NCBI RefSeq assembly: GCF_015668515.1
Contig: NZ_JADPFO010000001.1
Location: 1,452,823 to 1,516,822, forward strand
From: Paraclostridium tenue
GTDB lineage: Bacteria; Bacillota; Clostridia; Peptostreptococcales; Peptostreptococcaceae
Reading direction: 5' to 3'
Length of the DNA: 64,000 nt
The position numbers were made by a program, and so were the translations under genes. Below, piece after piece: positions 7,371-16,963 of the stretch. Every line of letters begins with the position of its first letter. Positions within the stretch are counted from its first letter, which is position 1. Below the pieces are notes generated by a model. The model saw only the letters and a program-made list of their open reading frames with translations. It did not search any database and was not told the DNA's origin.

Positions 7371-9539
7371 TTATTCTTTATTAAAAATCATCATATTTAT
7401 ACTCATAATTAATAATGGTATAAGTATATAAATTGAAGTAGTACCTGCAGCTACTATTCCAGAGTCATTAACTAATAAAGTTACTATACATCCTACAGTA
7501 GATGCAACAAACCCTTTAAATATATAAGGATATTTATCTGATATTTTTTTAAATTGTCTTGACGGTTTAAATATAAAGCTTGATATAAACCCTACAATTA
7601 CAAATACAATTATGATAAATACATTACTTGTAGCTATATCTATATTCATCTGTATCTTTCTAACAAATGTTTGAATTATAGCTCCTGGTCCATCAACCAT
7701 TATTTGATTTACAAATACAGATAAATGAGATTGACTTTTAGATACTATATCTAGTGCTGCAAATAAGAAAACAATTATAACTGGCACTAAAGCTAAAAGT
7801 ATATACTTTTTTAAATCCATCTTAGCATCAAATATAAGTAATATAAACAACACATATGCTACAGATTCAGATATTGAACCTCCTACATTTGCTCCCATTG
7901 AAGGATAAGCACTTGTTATTAATATTATTAAAGCAAGGACAACTACAAACCAATTTGGTATTTTTTTATAATTAACTAAAACTGATAAAGCAAAAATAGC
8001 ACAACCTATAGTTATTCCTTCATATTCATTTCCTATTCCATAATATCTAGCACCAATTATAGCATCATAACTCATAATATTATTTTGCATTAAATGTGTC
8101 CCAAACATAGAATCTATAACAATAACTATTATAGTGAGAATAGAGAAAAATCCCATATAAGCTATATCATCTTTAAATAACTTTTTACCTATTATATAAA
8201 AAGCTACAAGGGTTCCTAATATTCCCATAGTTATACTACCTTTAGTTGAAAAATTAAATATAGGTGAAACTATAAATACTAAAGGTATTAAGATACCTAA
8301 TTTTAAAAACTCTTTTAAAATACTAAAAATCATTTCTTTCTTAGGTAATTTATCTCTAAAAAATAGTAGTAATATAGTTGCGATAACACCTGCTACAGCT
8401 ACTATCCCAACAGAAGCATTAACTATAGTACTTCTTACTCCTAACATAGAAACCATTTTTTCAAATTCATGATTTATAAAGCCTATATTATCTTTTTTTT
8501 CAACTTTTATAAGTTTTTTTCCTACCATTTGTGGATTTTCTATACCAAACTTAGAAAGTATATCTACACCTATATCAATATTACCAACTACTCCATCTCG
8601 TCTAGTTGTAGCTGAACGTAAAACTCCTTTTCCAGAGCCTTCAAATTTAATTATAGGTGATAATCTTTTTTGCTCTTTATAGTCTTTTTTACTTGGAAAT
8701 GTAGACATTATATAAACTGTATCATTTTCATTTACTGTTTTAAAAACTTCTTTTAAATATGAATCTATATTTTTATATATTTTATTTTTCATATTCTTAT
8801 AAGTTTTATCATTTAAATAATTTTTATATTCATCTAATCTATATGTATCTCCAAGTTCTATAAATACAACTTCACTATCATCATAAAACTTTTTTGTTTC
8901 GTTTTTTAACTTATCGTAATCAGTTCTCATTCCATAAGGCATAGTATTATCTTTAATGTTTATATTATCAACATTACCAGATTCAACTCTACCTATGTTA
9001 TCCATAGCCATTAAAGCTATATTTCTATTTTTTAATAATTCTCCATTATTAACTTTGTCAGCATTTCCTATAACAGAAGTCTTTATTTTTTTGTCCGCTA
9101 AAGTCTGCCCTAGTGAACCAAGTTTTGACCCATAAGACCCATTCTCTAAGTTTTCACTTAGAGAATAGTTTATAGTCATGTCATTTATTTTTTTAGGATT
9201 GTGTCCTGTTTCAGCTTTATAGGCTACTCCATTGTCTTTATTAACTTCTTCAAAGTTTATAAGACTTTGACTTGGCATTGTAACTTTGCCTCCTGCACCT
9301 ATAGCTGCATATGACCTTCTATCATCAGTTCCTCGGTCACCTCTGATATTCATAAGCCCTATATAGCCTTCTTTGTTAAGCTTTTTATTTAAGGCATCTA
9401 TACTTAGCATGTCCTCAAGGCTTGTCCTATTCATATTAATTAATATAACTTTACCTTTTTCACTTGCAAAACTAACTGTAGATATAGAGCTTATAAGTAC
9501 TATTAAAGTAGTTAATAAGGATACAATCTTTTTTTTCAT
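7371..9539 (-). CDS. Exported/multi-pass membrane protein of unknown function
   Basis: I do not recognise this family with certainty. The 722 residues divide clearly. A signal peptide or anchor (1-25) is followed by an extracytoplasmic part to about residue 370, with no cysteine and a fold-like pattern resembling the phosphatase/sulfatase superfamily: an opening VILINMNRTS strand, SVIGNADK, IALMAMDNIG, VVFIELGD and YIMSTFPS. After this comes a region of about ten to twelve membrane helices ending at IMSINMMIF. It lies 9 bases downstream of ireB and so is co-transcribed with alaS-ireB. The arrangement suggests a cell-envelope enzyme or transporter with an outside catalytic or sensor head; the catalytic residues of true alkaline phosphatases are not obvious. 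Confidence 0.7.
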   Translation of the reverse strand: MKKKIVSLLTTLIVLISSISTVSFASEKGKVILINMNRTSLEDMLSIDALNKKLNKEGYIGLMNIRGDRGTDDRRSYAAIGAGGKVTMPSQSLINFEEVNKDNGVAYKAETGHNPKKINDMTINYSLSENLENGSYGSKLGSLGQTLADKKIKTSVIGNADKVNNGELLKNRNIALMAMDNIGRVESGNVDNINIKDNTMPYGMRTDYDKLKNETKKFYDDSEVVFIELGDTYRLDEYKNYLNDKTYKNMKNKIYKNIDSYLKEVFKTVNENDTVYIMSTFPSKKDYKEQKRLSPIIKFEGSGKGVLRSATTRRDGVVGNIDIGVDILSKFGIENPQMVGKKLIKVEKKDNIGFINHEFEKMVSMLGVRSTIVNASVGIVAVAGVIATILLLFFRDKLPKKEMIFSILKEFLKLGILIPLVFIVSPIFNFSTKGSITMGILGTLVAFYIIGKKLFKDDIAYMGFFSILTIIVIVIDSMFGTHLMQNNIMSYDAIIGARYYGIGNEYEGITIGCAIFALSVLVNYKKIPNWFVVVLALIILITSAYPSMGANVGGSISESVAYVLFILLIFDAKMDLKKYILLALVPVIIVFLFAALDIVSKSQSHLSVFVNQIMVDGPGAIIQTFVRKIQMNIDIATSNVFIIIVFVIVGFISSFIFKPSRQFKKISDKYPYIFKGFVASTVGCIVTLLVNDSGIVAAGTTSIYILIPLLIMSINMMIFNKE

Positions 9540-9548
9540 AAGATTGAC

Positions 9549-9809
9549 CTACTTTCTATTATTCAAGTAATAAGTTATAACCTCTTCTAAAATTTCATCT
9601 CTTTCAAATTTTTTCATGATTCCTCTAGCATTATTATGACTTGTTATATAACTAGAGTCTCCTGAAAGAATGTATCCTATAATTTGATTTATAGGGTTGT
9701 ATCCTTTTTCCTTAAGAGCGCTATAAACTACATCTATAGCTTCGCTAACACTCATTTGTTCAGATGTTATACCTTCGAATTTCATTGTATAATCCATATT
9801 TTCATCCAT
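9549..9809 (-). CDS. ireB: IreB family regulatory phosphoprotein (UPF0297)
   Basis: Small soluble protein of 86 residues with the near-invariant UPF0297 features: TMKFEG, a YSALKEKGYNPINQIIGYILSGD-type centre, and ITSHNNAR before the C-terminal helix. In Enterococcus faecalis IreB is phosphorylated on threonines by the Ser/Thr kinase IreK and lowers intrinsic cephalosporin resistance. Thr residues are present near the N-terminus (T8, T15). It sits between alaS and the 722-residue protein gene, with a GGGGTG ribosome site. A Hanks-type kinase is in the window (35219-36280), but that one lacks the PASTA and membrane parts of IreK. Confidence 0.93.
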   Translation of the reverse strand: MDENMDYTMKFEGITSEQMSVSEAIDVVYSALKEKGYNPINQIIGYILSGDSSYITSHNNARGIMKKFERDEILEEVITYYLNNRK

Positions 9810-9856
9810 ACTACAACACCCCTATTTCTTTTATTTTTATTTGTTTTTTTGTTTTG

Positions 9857-12502
9857 TTACTTTACTTGAGATTTTAACACATCTTTTGCATGATTTAAAG
9901 CATCATCAACTTTTGTTACATCTGGTGCTCCAGCTTGTGCCATATTAGGTCTTCCTCCACCTTTTCCACCAGCAGTTTGAGCAACTTCTCTAACTATGTT
10001 TCCAGCATGAACTCCTTTTTCAATTACATCTTTAGTAGCTGTAGCAACAAAGTTTATTTTTCCTCCTGCTACATTTGCTAATACTACTACCCCTGAAGCT
10101 AATTTATCTCTTAAAGTATCAGCAGTGTTTCTAAGTGTGTCCATATCCATATCCTCAAACTTAGCTGTAACTATGTTTACTCCATTTATATCTACTTTAG
10201 AGTCTAATATAGAGTCTGCAGATTGTAAACTCATTTTAGCTTTAACTTCATTTAATTCTTTAGTTAATGATTTAGTTTCATCTAATAAATGTGCTACTTT
10301 TGCTGTTAAATTATCTTCTTTAGCTTTTATAGTTGCACATACTTCATTTATTAAGTGTTGTTTATTGTTTAGGAAGTTATATACTTCTTTACCAGTTATA
10401 GCTTCTATTCTTCTTACACCTGCTGCAACTCCACCTTCAGAAAGTATTTTAAACATACCTATTTGAGAAGTATTTGTTAAGTGAGTTCCTCCGCATAATT
10501 CTATTGAATAATCTCCCATAGATACAACTCTTACTTCATCTCCATATTTTTCACCGAATAATGCAGTAGCACCTTTTTTAGAAGCATCTGTCATACTCAT
10601 ATTTTCACAAGTTATATCTAGTGCTTCAAATATTATATCATTTACTTTTTCTTCTATAAGTTTTAATTCATCTTTTGATATAGCCTCAAAATGAGTTACG
10701 TCAAATCTTAATCTTTCAGGAGTTACAAGTGATCCAGCTTGGTTAACATGTTCTCCTAATACTTCTTTTAATACTTTGTGAAGTATATGAGTAGCACTAT
10801 GGTTTCTAGCTGAAGCTAATCTTACCTCTTTATCAACCTTAGTATATACTACATCTCCTACATTTATCATTCCTGATTTAACAACACATATATGTTTTAT
10901 AGTGTTATTTGGTCCTTTTTTAGTATCTATTACTTCTAAAACTACATCTTCATTTTTATTAACTAAAAGACCTTTATCTCCAACTTGTCCTCCACCTTCT
11001 GGATAGAAAGCAGTTTTATCAAGAACTATTACAACTTCATCTGAAACACAAGCTGATTCTACTAATTCGTTGTTTTTAGCAATTCCTTTAACAGTTGATT
11101 CTATAGATAAAGTTTCATATCCTTCAAAGTCTGTAACTATATCTTTATCTAACTTAGCTATAGCATCTTCTTTCCATGCTTCTGAGTCCATATTTCCTCT
11201 AGCATCTCTTGCTGTTTGTCTTTGCTTTTCCATTTCAGCTTGGAATCCTTCTTCATCTATTTCTAGATGTTCTTCTTCTAAAATTTCTTTAGTTAAGTCA
11301 ACTGGGAATCCGTAAGTATCATATAATCTAAATGCATTTTCTCCACTTAGAGTTTTTTCATTTTTAGCTTTTAATTCTTCTATATATGAAGATAATATTT
11401 CGCTTCCCTTATCTATTGTCTCATTGAATTTTTCTTCTTCTATTCTTATAACTTTTTTGATGTAGTCTGCTTTTTCTACTAACTCTGGGTAAGCTTCTCC
11501 ACTTACAGCTATAACTTCATCAACTAATTTATATAAGAAAGGCTCTTTCATTCCAAGTAACTTTCCATTTCTTGCTGCTCTTCTAAGTAATCTTCTAAGA
11601 ACATATCCTCTACCTTCATTTGATGGTAATACTCCATCTGCAACTAAGAAACTTACACTTCTTATATGGTCAGTTATTATTCTTATAGATTTATCAACTT
11701 TATATTCTTTTCCATAAGTAGAGTTTGTCATTTTTTCAACAGCATTTAATATATGCTTTATAGTGTCAACGTCAAATATAGTATCAACACCTTGCATTAT
11801 GCAAGCTATTCTTTCAAGACCCATACCTGTATCTATGTTCTTGTTTTCAAGTGGATTATAGTTTCCTTCTTCATCTTTGTTAAATTGAGAGAAAACATGA
11901 TTCCAAAACTCTAAATATCTATCACAATCACATCCTGGTTTACAATCTGGGTTATCACATCCATATTCTTCACCTCTATCAAAGTGTATTTCTGAACATG
12001 GTCCACAAGCACCAGTACCTATTTCCCAGAAATTATCTTCTTTACCTAATCTTACTATTCTTTCTTTTGGTATACCTATTTCTTTTTCCCATATTTCGAA
12101 AGCTTCATCATCTTCTAGGTATACACTTACCCATATCTTATCTTGTGGTATATTTAGGTGTTCAGTAACAAACTCCCATCCCCACTTTAATGTTTCTTCT
12201 TTGAAGTAATCTCCAAAAGAGAAGTTTCCAAGCATTTCAAATAATGTAGCATGTCTAGCTGTAACTCCTACATTTTCTATATCTCCAGTTCTTACACACT
12301 TTTGACAAGTTGTCATTCTCTTACTTGGTGGTATTTCTGTACCTGAAAAGTAATTTTTAAGTGGTGCCATACCTGCATTTATTAATAATAAACTCTTATC
12401 GTTATGTGGCACTAATGAATAACTTGGTTGAACTAAATGTCCCTTTGATTCAAAGAAGTTTAAAAATTTACTTCTTATTTCGTTTAATCCCATTTTTTGC
12501 AT
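9857..12502 (-). CDS. alaS: Alanine--tRNA ligase
   Basis: Class II synthetase of 881 residues, full length. The catalytic core occupies about 1-400 (LFEMLGNFSFGDYFKEE, GTGACGPCSEIHFDRG, and class II motif 3 around NEGRGYVLRRLLRRAAR). The editing domain holds the zinc residues HSATHILH near 567 and CGGTHL near 665, and the C-Ala domain ends with GGGRPNMAQAGAP. A cysteine-rich insert near 185 (DNPDCKPGCDCDRY) follows the catalytic GACGPC segment. The start ATG 12502 has AGGAGG eight bases upstream. The gene is controlled by an upstream T-box leader and leads an operon with ireB. Confidence 0.98.
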   Translation of the reverse strand: MQKMGLNEIRSKFLNFFESKGHLVQPSYSLVPHNDKSLLLINAGMAPLKNYFSGTEIPPSKRMTTCQKCVRTGDIENVGVTARHATLFEMLGNFSFGDYFKEETLKWGWEFVTEHLNIPQDKIWVSVYLEDDEAFEIWEKEIGIPKERIVRLGKEDNFWEIGTGACGPCSEIHFDRGEEYGCDNPDCKPGCDCDRYLEFWNHVFSQFNKDEEGNYNPLENKNIDTGMGLERIACIMQGVDTIFDVDTIKHILNAVEKMTNSTYGKEYKVDKSIRIITDHIRSVSFLVADGVLPSNEGRGYVLRRLLRRAARNGKLLGMKEPFLYKLVDEVIAVSGEAYPELVEKADYIKKVIRIEEEKFNETIDKGSEILSSYIEELKAKNEKTLSGENAFRLYDTYGFPVDLTKEILEEEHLEIDEEGFQAEMEKQRQTARDARGNMDSEAWKEDAIAKLDKDIVTDFEGYETLSIESTVKGIAKNNELVESACVSDEVVIVLDKTAFYPEGGGQVGDKGLLVNKNEDVVLEVIDTKKGPNNTIKHICVVKSGMINVGDVVYTKVDKEVRLASARNHSATHILHKVLKEVLGEHVNQAGSLVTPERLRFDVTHFEAISKDELKLIEEKVNDIIFEALDITCENMSMTDASKKGATALFGEKYGDEVRVVSMGDYSIELCGGTHLTNTSQIGMFKILSEGGVAAGVRRIEAITGKEVYNFLNNKQHLINEVCATIKAKEDNLTAKVAHLLDETKSLTKELNEVKAKMSLQSADSILDSKVDINGVNIVTAKFEDMDMDTLRNTADTLRDKLASGVVVLANVAGGKINFVATATKDVIEKGVHAGNIVREVAQTAGGKGGGRPNMAQAGAPDVTKVDDALNHAKDVLKSQVK

Positions 12503-12547
12503 TTTGATTTCCTCCTATAATTTATGTCTTTATTATTCCTTGTATTA

Positions 12548-12785
12548 AAAAATCCCCGCCTCTATAAAACTATAGGGGCGAGGATATATCTCGCGGTACC
12601 ACCCTAATTACTGTAAAAATCACAGTATCTTCGGAAAACCTTAAGTTATAACGGAACTACCGTCAACTCCTACTTAATTTCAAAGTTGATACTCCAAGAC
12701 TGCTTCAATTAATCTATCGTAAGGGCTCTCACCTAATCCCTCTCTCTGTAAAGCATCAATTAATTTACTACTTCTTTTCATTGTA
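12548..12785 (-). ncRNA. T-box leader (tRNA-Ala sensing) of alaS
   Basis: Minus strand leader with the canonical T-box AGGGTGGTACCGCG (12605 to 12592), which includes the UGG that pairs with the tRNA acceptor end. It is followed by a strong terminator stem of CCTCGCCCCTATAG type and a T6 run (12583 to about 12545). Stem I features lie near the 5' end: AGAGAGGG and the AGGTGAGAGCCC segment (12750-12720). A GCA triplet at 12703-12701 sits where a specifier for alanine would be expected. Uncharged tRNA-Ala should stabilise the antiterminator and allow alaS transcription. Confidence 0.93.
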
Positions 12786-12902
12786 TTTAAATTATATATT
12801 TTCTATCTGATTATAGTTATATTACTAAATTTTCTTAAAATAATCAATAGTTTTTTTAACAACGTACGTAGTCGTTGGCGCTATTAGCAAAGTGAATTTT
12901 TA

Positions 12903-13988
12903 TTATAAGCTCTTTTCTATTATTCCTCCACCTACAACCTTATCTCCATCATACATTACTACTGATTGACCTTTAGTTATAGCTCTTTGAGGCTCGTCAA
13001 ATACTATTTTAACAGTATTTTCACCTATTTTAGTTACTGTAGCATCAGATGGTCTTGCTGAGTATCTTACCTTAGCTTGTACTCTTATAGGTTCTTTTAT
13101 ATCATCAATTGATATTAAATTTACATCTTTAGCTATTAATGCATTTGAAAATATATCTTCATTATCTCCTAATACAACTGTATTTTTAACAGGGTCTATA
13201 TCAACTACAAACATAGGCTTACCAAATGCTATTCCAAGTCCTTTTCTTTGACCTATAGTGTAGTTTATTATACCTTTGTGCTTTCCTAATACATTTCCTT
13301 TAGTATCTACAAAAAATCCTGGGTCAATTCTTTTTTTAGAATGTTTTTTTACATATCCAGCATAATCATTATCTTTTACGAAGCATATCTCTTGACTATC
13401 TGGTTTATTATGAACATCTATACCAATTTCTTTTGCAATTTCTCTTACTCTATCTTTTTCGTAATCTCCTATTGGAAGTAAAGTATGTTCTAATTGTTCT
13501 TGAGTTAAATTATACAGAGCATAAGTTTGATCTTTTTTATCCGTAACAGATTTTTTAAGTAAATATCTACCTGTTTCTTCATCTTTTTCTATTTTAGCAT
13601 AATGTCCTGTAGCTACATAATCACATCCTATTTGACGTGCTTTATTGAAAAAGTCATCAAACTTTATATGTTTATTACAAGCTATACAAGGATTTGGCGT
13701 TCTTCCGTTTAAATATTCATCTATAAATGGCTCTATTACTTTTTCTCTAAATACATCACTAAAGTTTAATACGTAAAAAGGTATACCTATTTTATCTGCA
13801 ACTTTTCTTGCATCTTCAACAGCCGCAAGTGAACAACATCCACCTTCATTTTCTATAAGTTCATCATCATCATCTTGCCATAACTTCATAGTAACTCCTA
13901 TTACATCATAGCCTTGTTCTTTTAAAAGATATGCGGCAACAGAACTGTCTACCCCACCACTCATACCGATCATTACTCTCTTTTTCAT
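12903..13988 (-). CDS. mnmA: tRNA-specific 2-thiouridylase
   Basis: Adenylating thiolase that makes 2-thiouridine at tRNA position 34 (Lys, Glu, Gln). The PP-loop GMSGGVDSS is at 8-16. The catalytic cysteines are C101 in TPNPCIACN and C202 in SQEICFVKD, the pair that passes the persulfide. ATGHYA and the C-terminal beta-barrel domain complete 361 residues. Sulfur would come from the cysteine desulfurase encoded at 27029-28216. The start ATG 13988 follows GAGGTG. No clear rho-independent terminator follows; the gap to the alaS leader holds a hairpin (12855-12872) without a U-tract. Confidence 0.97.
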   Translation of the reverse strand: MKKRVMIGMSGGVDSSVAAYLLKEQGYDVIGVTMKLWQDDDDELIENEGGCCSLAAVEDARKVADKIGIPFYVLNFSDVFREKVIEPFIDEYLNGRTPNPCIACNKHIKFDDFFNKARQIGCDYVATGHYAKIEKDEETGRYLLKKSVTDKKDQTYALYNLTQEQLEHTLLPIGDYEKDRVREIAKEIGIDVHNKPDSQEICFVKDNDYAGYVKKHSKKRIDPGFFVDTKGNVLGKHKGIINYTIGQRKGLGIAFGKPMFVVDIDPVKNTVVLGDNEDIFSNALIAKDVNLISIDDIKEPIRVQAKVRYSARPSDATVTKIGENTVKIVFDEPQRAITKGQSVVMYDGDKVVGGGIIEKSL

Positions 13989-14045
13989 ATTATCACCTCG
14001 TTCTTTATATTATATATACTTTGACTTGTTTTTTAAAGTGTTAAC

Positions 14046-14465
14046 TTATACACTATCCATAAAATCATTTGCTCTTTTATATAAATAATGATTTTTTATA
14101 AATTTTCTATATGATCTTATAAACCAAATTCCACCTACTAAAACTATTATATATATAGGCCACCCAATTATACTTAAACTAGTAAATATTAAACTAATAA
14201 CAATACCTATAGTTCCCAATATTAACCTATTATCCATCATATGAACAAAATCAGGAAAAAAGTTTATAGTAAACATGCTCATTCCTAACAATAATAGCAT
14301 ACCCACAATCATCACACCAGTAAACACAATTGGCGGAACTATTAAAACTTTAGATACTTTTTCTAATACTTTTTCTAAAATTTTTTTTACTATTATATGC
14401 TTTCCCTTATTTGCTCTCTTTGATATTTTTAAAGTTAAATGTTTTAAAAATTCAGCTCTATTCAT
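14046..14465 (-). CDS. Small membrane protein of unknown function
   Basis: A 139-residue protein with a basic amphipathic N-terminus (rich in Lys, residues 1-38), two or three membrane helices (about 40-62, 78-98, 102-118) and a basic tail. I do not recognise the family. A good AAAGGAG ribosome site precedes ATG 14465. It lies 57 bases upstream of mnmA on the same strand and could share its transcript; nothing in the sequence ties it functionally to tRNA thiolation. Confidence 0.65.
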   Translation of the reverse strand: MNRAEFLKHLTLKISKRANKGKHIIVKKILEKVLEKVSKVLIVPPIVFTGVMIVGMLLLLGMSMFTINFFPDFVHMMDNRLILGTIGIVISLIFTSLSIIGWPIYIIVLVGGIWFIRSYRKFIKNHYLYKRANDFMDSV

Positions 14466-14625
14466 AAACTACTCCTTTAGACTCCTCTTAGATAAAACTT
14501 TATATACTATAATATCTTTTTTGATGTACTTATAACAAGTGTTTATCTTTAAAATATTTAAATTATCTTTAACTATTGATATAATATCGATAAGAAAACA
14601 TTCTCTTATTGTAAGGGGGCCAATT

Positions 14626-15294
14626 ATGAAAAGAACATAAAGACTTTCATTATTACTAAATGATAATAATTTAGATGCAATATTTTTAACAAAACGCTCT
14701 AATGTAAATTATATTAGTAAATTTACTGATGAAGCTGCATTTGTTTTAACGTATAAAGATAAATTTTATCTTACAACTGATGGTAGATTTACTGAATTAT
14801 CTCAAAAAGAATGTGTAGGTTTTGAAGTTGTAAACTTGCATTTATTTGATAAAAATATTATAAAAGCAGTTAGTCATATTTGTGCTGAAAATAGTGTAAA
14901 GAGATTAGGTTTTGAAAGAAGTAATATAACTTTTGATAGATATGAAGCGTTAAAAAATATGTTATGTAATATAGAACTTGTGGGAACTGATGGTATTATA
15001 GAATCTTTGAGATATATAAAAGATGAACCTGATCAAGCTATAAGAGAATTTATTAAAAAATATGAAAAATTTTACTATCCTGGAATAGGTCATGGTGTTG
15101 GAATGAACCTTCATGAAGAGCCATTTTTAGGTAACTATGGAACTAAAGTAATAGAAAAAGGTTGTATAATAACTATGGAACCTGGCCTATATATACCTGG
15201 ATTTGGTGGAGTTAGAATATAAGATACTGTACTTGTAAAAGATGATGGAATAGAAATATTTACTAGGTTCCCTAAAGAACTTATGATTTTATAA
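14626..15294 (+). pseudogene. Degenerate Xaa-Pro aminopeptidase (M24 family)
   Basis: One reading frame shows homology throughout but is broken. ATG 14626, behind a GGGGG ribosome site, gives MKRT and then a TAA stop. In-frame residues continue as LSLLLNDNNLDAIFLT, SNVNYISKFTDEAA and TTDGRFTE, the creatinase-like N domain. The frame then passes from ESLRYIKDEPDQAIREF directly to PGIGHGVGMNLHEEPF and TMEPGLYIPGFGGVRI. Most of the M24 catalytic domain, including the region with the two metal-binding Asp residues, is therefore deleted. A second stop (TAA at 15220-15222) replaces what should be Glu in RIEDTVLV, and the frame ends at 15294. The surviving 128-codon open stretch cannot make an active peptidase. 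Confidence 0.9.
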
Positions 15295-15471
15295 ATATCT
15301 ATAAAATTACAAGTTTATCTATTATAACTTGTAATTATCCATTTTGACTAGCATTTAAATTTGTTCCACTTATATTAATTGCTGTTAATAAGTACAAATC
15401 GTTATTTATAATGTTTAGAATAAATTTAAATAGGTATTAATAATATTATTAATATATTTTTGGAGGTTAAT

Positions 15472-15885
15472 ATGAGTTTTCAAGATATAAAGAAATTATC
15501 TACTTCTAATGAAAATGTTTGCGCAATATTATACAATTTTAATAATAAAGAATTAACTATGTTAAAAAATATATGTGGTTTAATAGGGGTTAAAGAAAAA
15601 ATAGTTCTTACTCCTAAGAATGGAAATTCTTTGATTAAAGATGTTTTAGAAGGAAAATTAGATGATAATTGTGAAAATGGTTTAACAAATAAAGCTGTTA
15701 TATTTAATAATGTAGACCATTCTAAAATTCATTCTTTTATAGATGCTTTAAAGAAATTTAGAATCTCTAACCCTTTAATAGCTGTAGTTACAGAAACTTC
15801 TGTAAATTGGAATGTAAATACTTTAGTAAGTAATTTATTAGAAGAGCGTGAAGCTTTAAAAGCTGGTAAGCCTGTTAATCATTAA
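15472..15885 (+). CDS. DUF3783 family protein
   Basis: Soluble protein of 137 residues that fits DUF3783, a clostridial family of unknown function: an opening CAILYNFNNKE, a central VIFNNVDHSKIHSFIDALKK block, PLIAVVTETSVNWNV, and the closing LLEEREAL that members share. A TTG codon four triplets upstream is in frame but overlaps the GGAGG site (15462-15466), so ATG 15472 is used. It is monocistronic, between the pseudogene and a bidirectional terminator. Confidence 0.78.
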   Translation: MSFQDIKKLSTSNENVCAILYNFNNKELTMLKNICGLIGVKEKIVLTPKNGNSLIKDVLEGKLDDNCENGLTNKAVIFNNVDHSKIHSFIDALKKFRISNPLIAVVTETSVNWNVNTLVSNLLEEREALKAGKPVNH

Positions 15886-15891
15886 TATAAA

Positions 15892-15924
15892 AAAACCTCG
15901 TAATGAAATTTACGGGGTTTTTTA
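15892..15924 (+). terminator. Intrinsic terminator, convergent genes
   Basis: Stem AAACCTCGTAA/TTTACGGGGTTT with one G-T wobble and a short loop, followed by TTTTTT on the + strand and preceded by A-rich sequence. It can serve both the DUF3783 gene and the DUF2232 gene on the other strand. Confidence 0.85.
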
Positions 15925-16842
15925 TAACGTTTGAAGTTTTCTCGGCACATAAAAAAATGAAATAATTGATATTACCCAAAAACTTATCTTAAATTTTAAA
16001 ACTATGGATCCTAAAAAAGCCATTCCCATTATATTTAAAACTTTTATAGATTTAGTTCTTTGATAAGTATATAATCTAAGATATGCATAAGCATCCCTTA
16101 TTAAAAAATAATAAATTATATATTTTATAGTTTCTGTCACTGTAAGTAAGTAGATATGATGTATTTCAAATCCAGTTAAATCTTTAATTTGAAGAATAAG
16201 CAAATATAATAATCCTATATATACTGTAATTTTAGAACAAAATATAAAATTTGCATACTTTCTTATATTCTTTAATATATAAAACTTTTGACTTGCCACT
16301 TCTTTTAAACACTTTATTCTACTTCCTATAAATAAGCTTCCAAAATAAGTCATTATTATCGTTCCTAAAGGAAGAGTTGCAATAAGAATATAAACTAATG
16401 AAGATTTCATGCTTTCACTAATCGGAACTTTAGCTAACATTTGTTGATAGTCCTTCATAACACTAAATCCAATTAAGTTTGAAAATAAAACATCTACTAA
16501 TACCATTATAAAACAAGATATTATACTTAAATAAAATAAGTCATCTAGCATTTTAGTTTTTTTATTAATTATAAAACCGCACATGATTCCAATTATCATA
16601 CTTTGACTCATACAAATTGCTGAAGCTATATCTCCCATAATTAAACCTATTATAACTAAGCAAATTAACATAGCAAGTGCGCTAAACTTAAAATCACATC
16701 TTAAGTATATAATTGCAATAAATATTGGAACTATCATATCTATATAAAGTGCATATAAAAAACCTGTTGATATTGCAAAAATACTACAAACTACAAACAA
16801 AGCAGACATAATAGCCGCTTCAGTCATTTTTCTTATTTCCAT
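15922..16842 (-). CDS. YybS-like (DUF2232) membrane protein
   Basis: Integral membrane protein of 306 residues with eight or so hydrophobic helices. It opens MEIRKMTEAAIMSALFVV, the family-typical start that resembles the substrate-binding S components of ECF transporters. The function of DUF2232/YybS is not established; an S-component-like role in vitamin or metabolite uptake is an inference from topology. In Bacillus it is found beside gdpP-rplI, which is not the case here. AAGAAGGA precedes ATG 16842. Confidence 0.78.
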   Translation of the reverse strand: MEIRKMTEAAIMSALFVVCSIFAISTGFLYALYIDMIVPIFIAIIYLRCDFKFSALAMLICLVIIGLIMGDIASAICMSQSMIIGIMCGFIINKKTKMLDDLFYLSIISCFIMVLVDVLFSNLIGFSVMKDYQQMLAKVPISESMKSSLVYILIATLPLGTIIMTYFGSLFIGSRIKCLKEVASQKFYILKNIRKYANFIFCSKITVYIGLLYLLILQIKDLTGFEIHHIYLLTVTETIKYIIYYFLIRDAYAYLRLYTYQRTKSIKVLNIMGMAFLGSIVLKFKISFWVISIISFFYVPRKLQTL

Positions 16843-16913
16843 GTAATTCCTTCTTTCTTAGTTTTATTAATATTAGTATATTATATCATATACAAAATTT
16901 TGTAATAATATAT

Positions 16914-16951
16914 AAAAAATAGTTATCTTTAATTAAAGATAACTATTTTTT
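16914..16951 (-). terminator. Bidirectional terminator after the DHA2 exporter
   Basis: Perfect 24-base palindrome (16921-16944; arm AGTTATCTTTAA) flanked by A6 and T6 runs. It lies 20 bases past the exporter stop. Confidence 0.88.
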
Positions 16952-16963
16952 ATATATTTATTC

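Noticed and set aside
12850-12895. Hairpin after mnmA as a terminator
   Set aside because: The minus strand has A's, not T's, after the stem, so no intrinsic terminator is formed.
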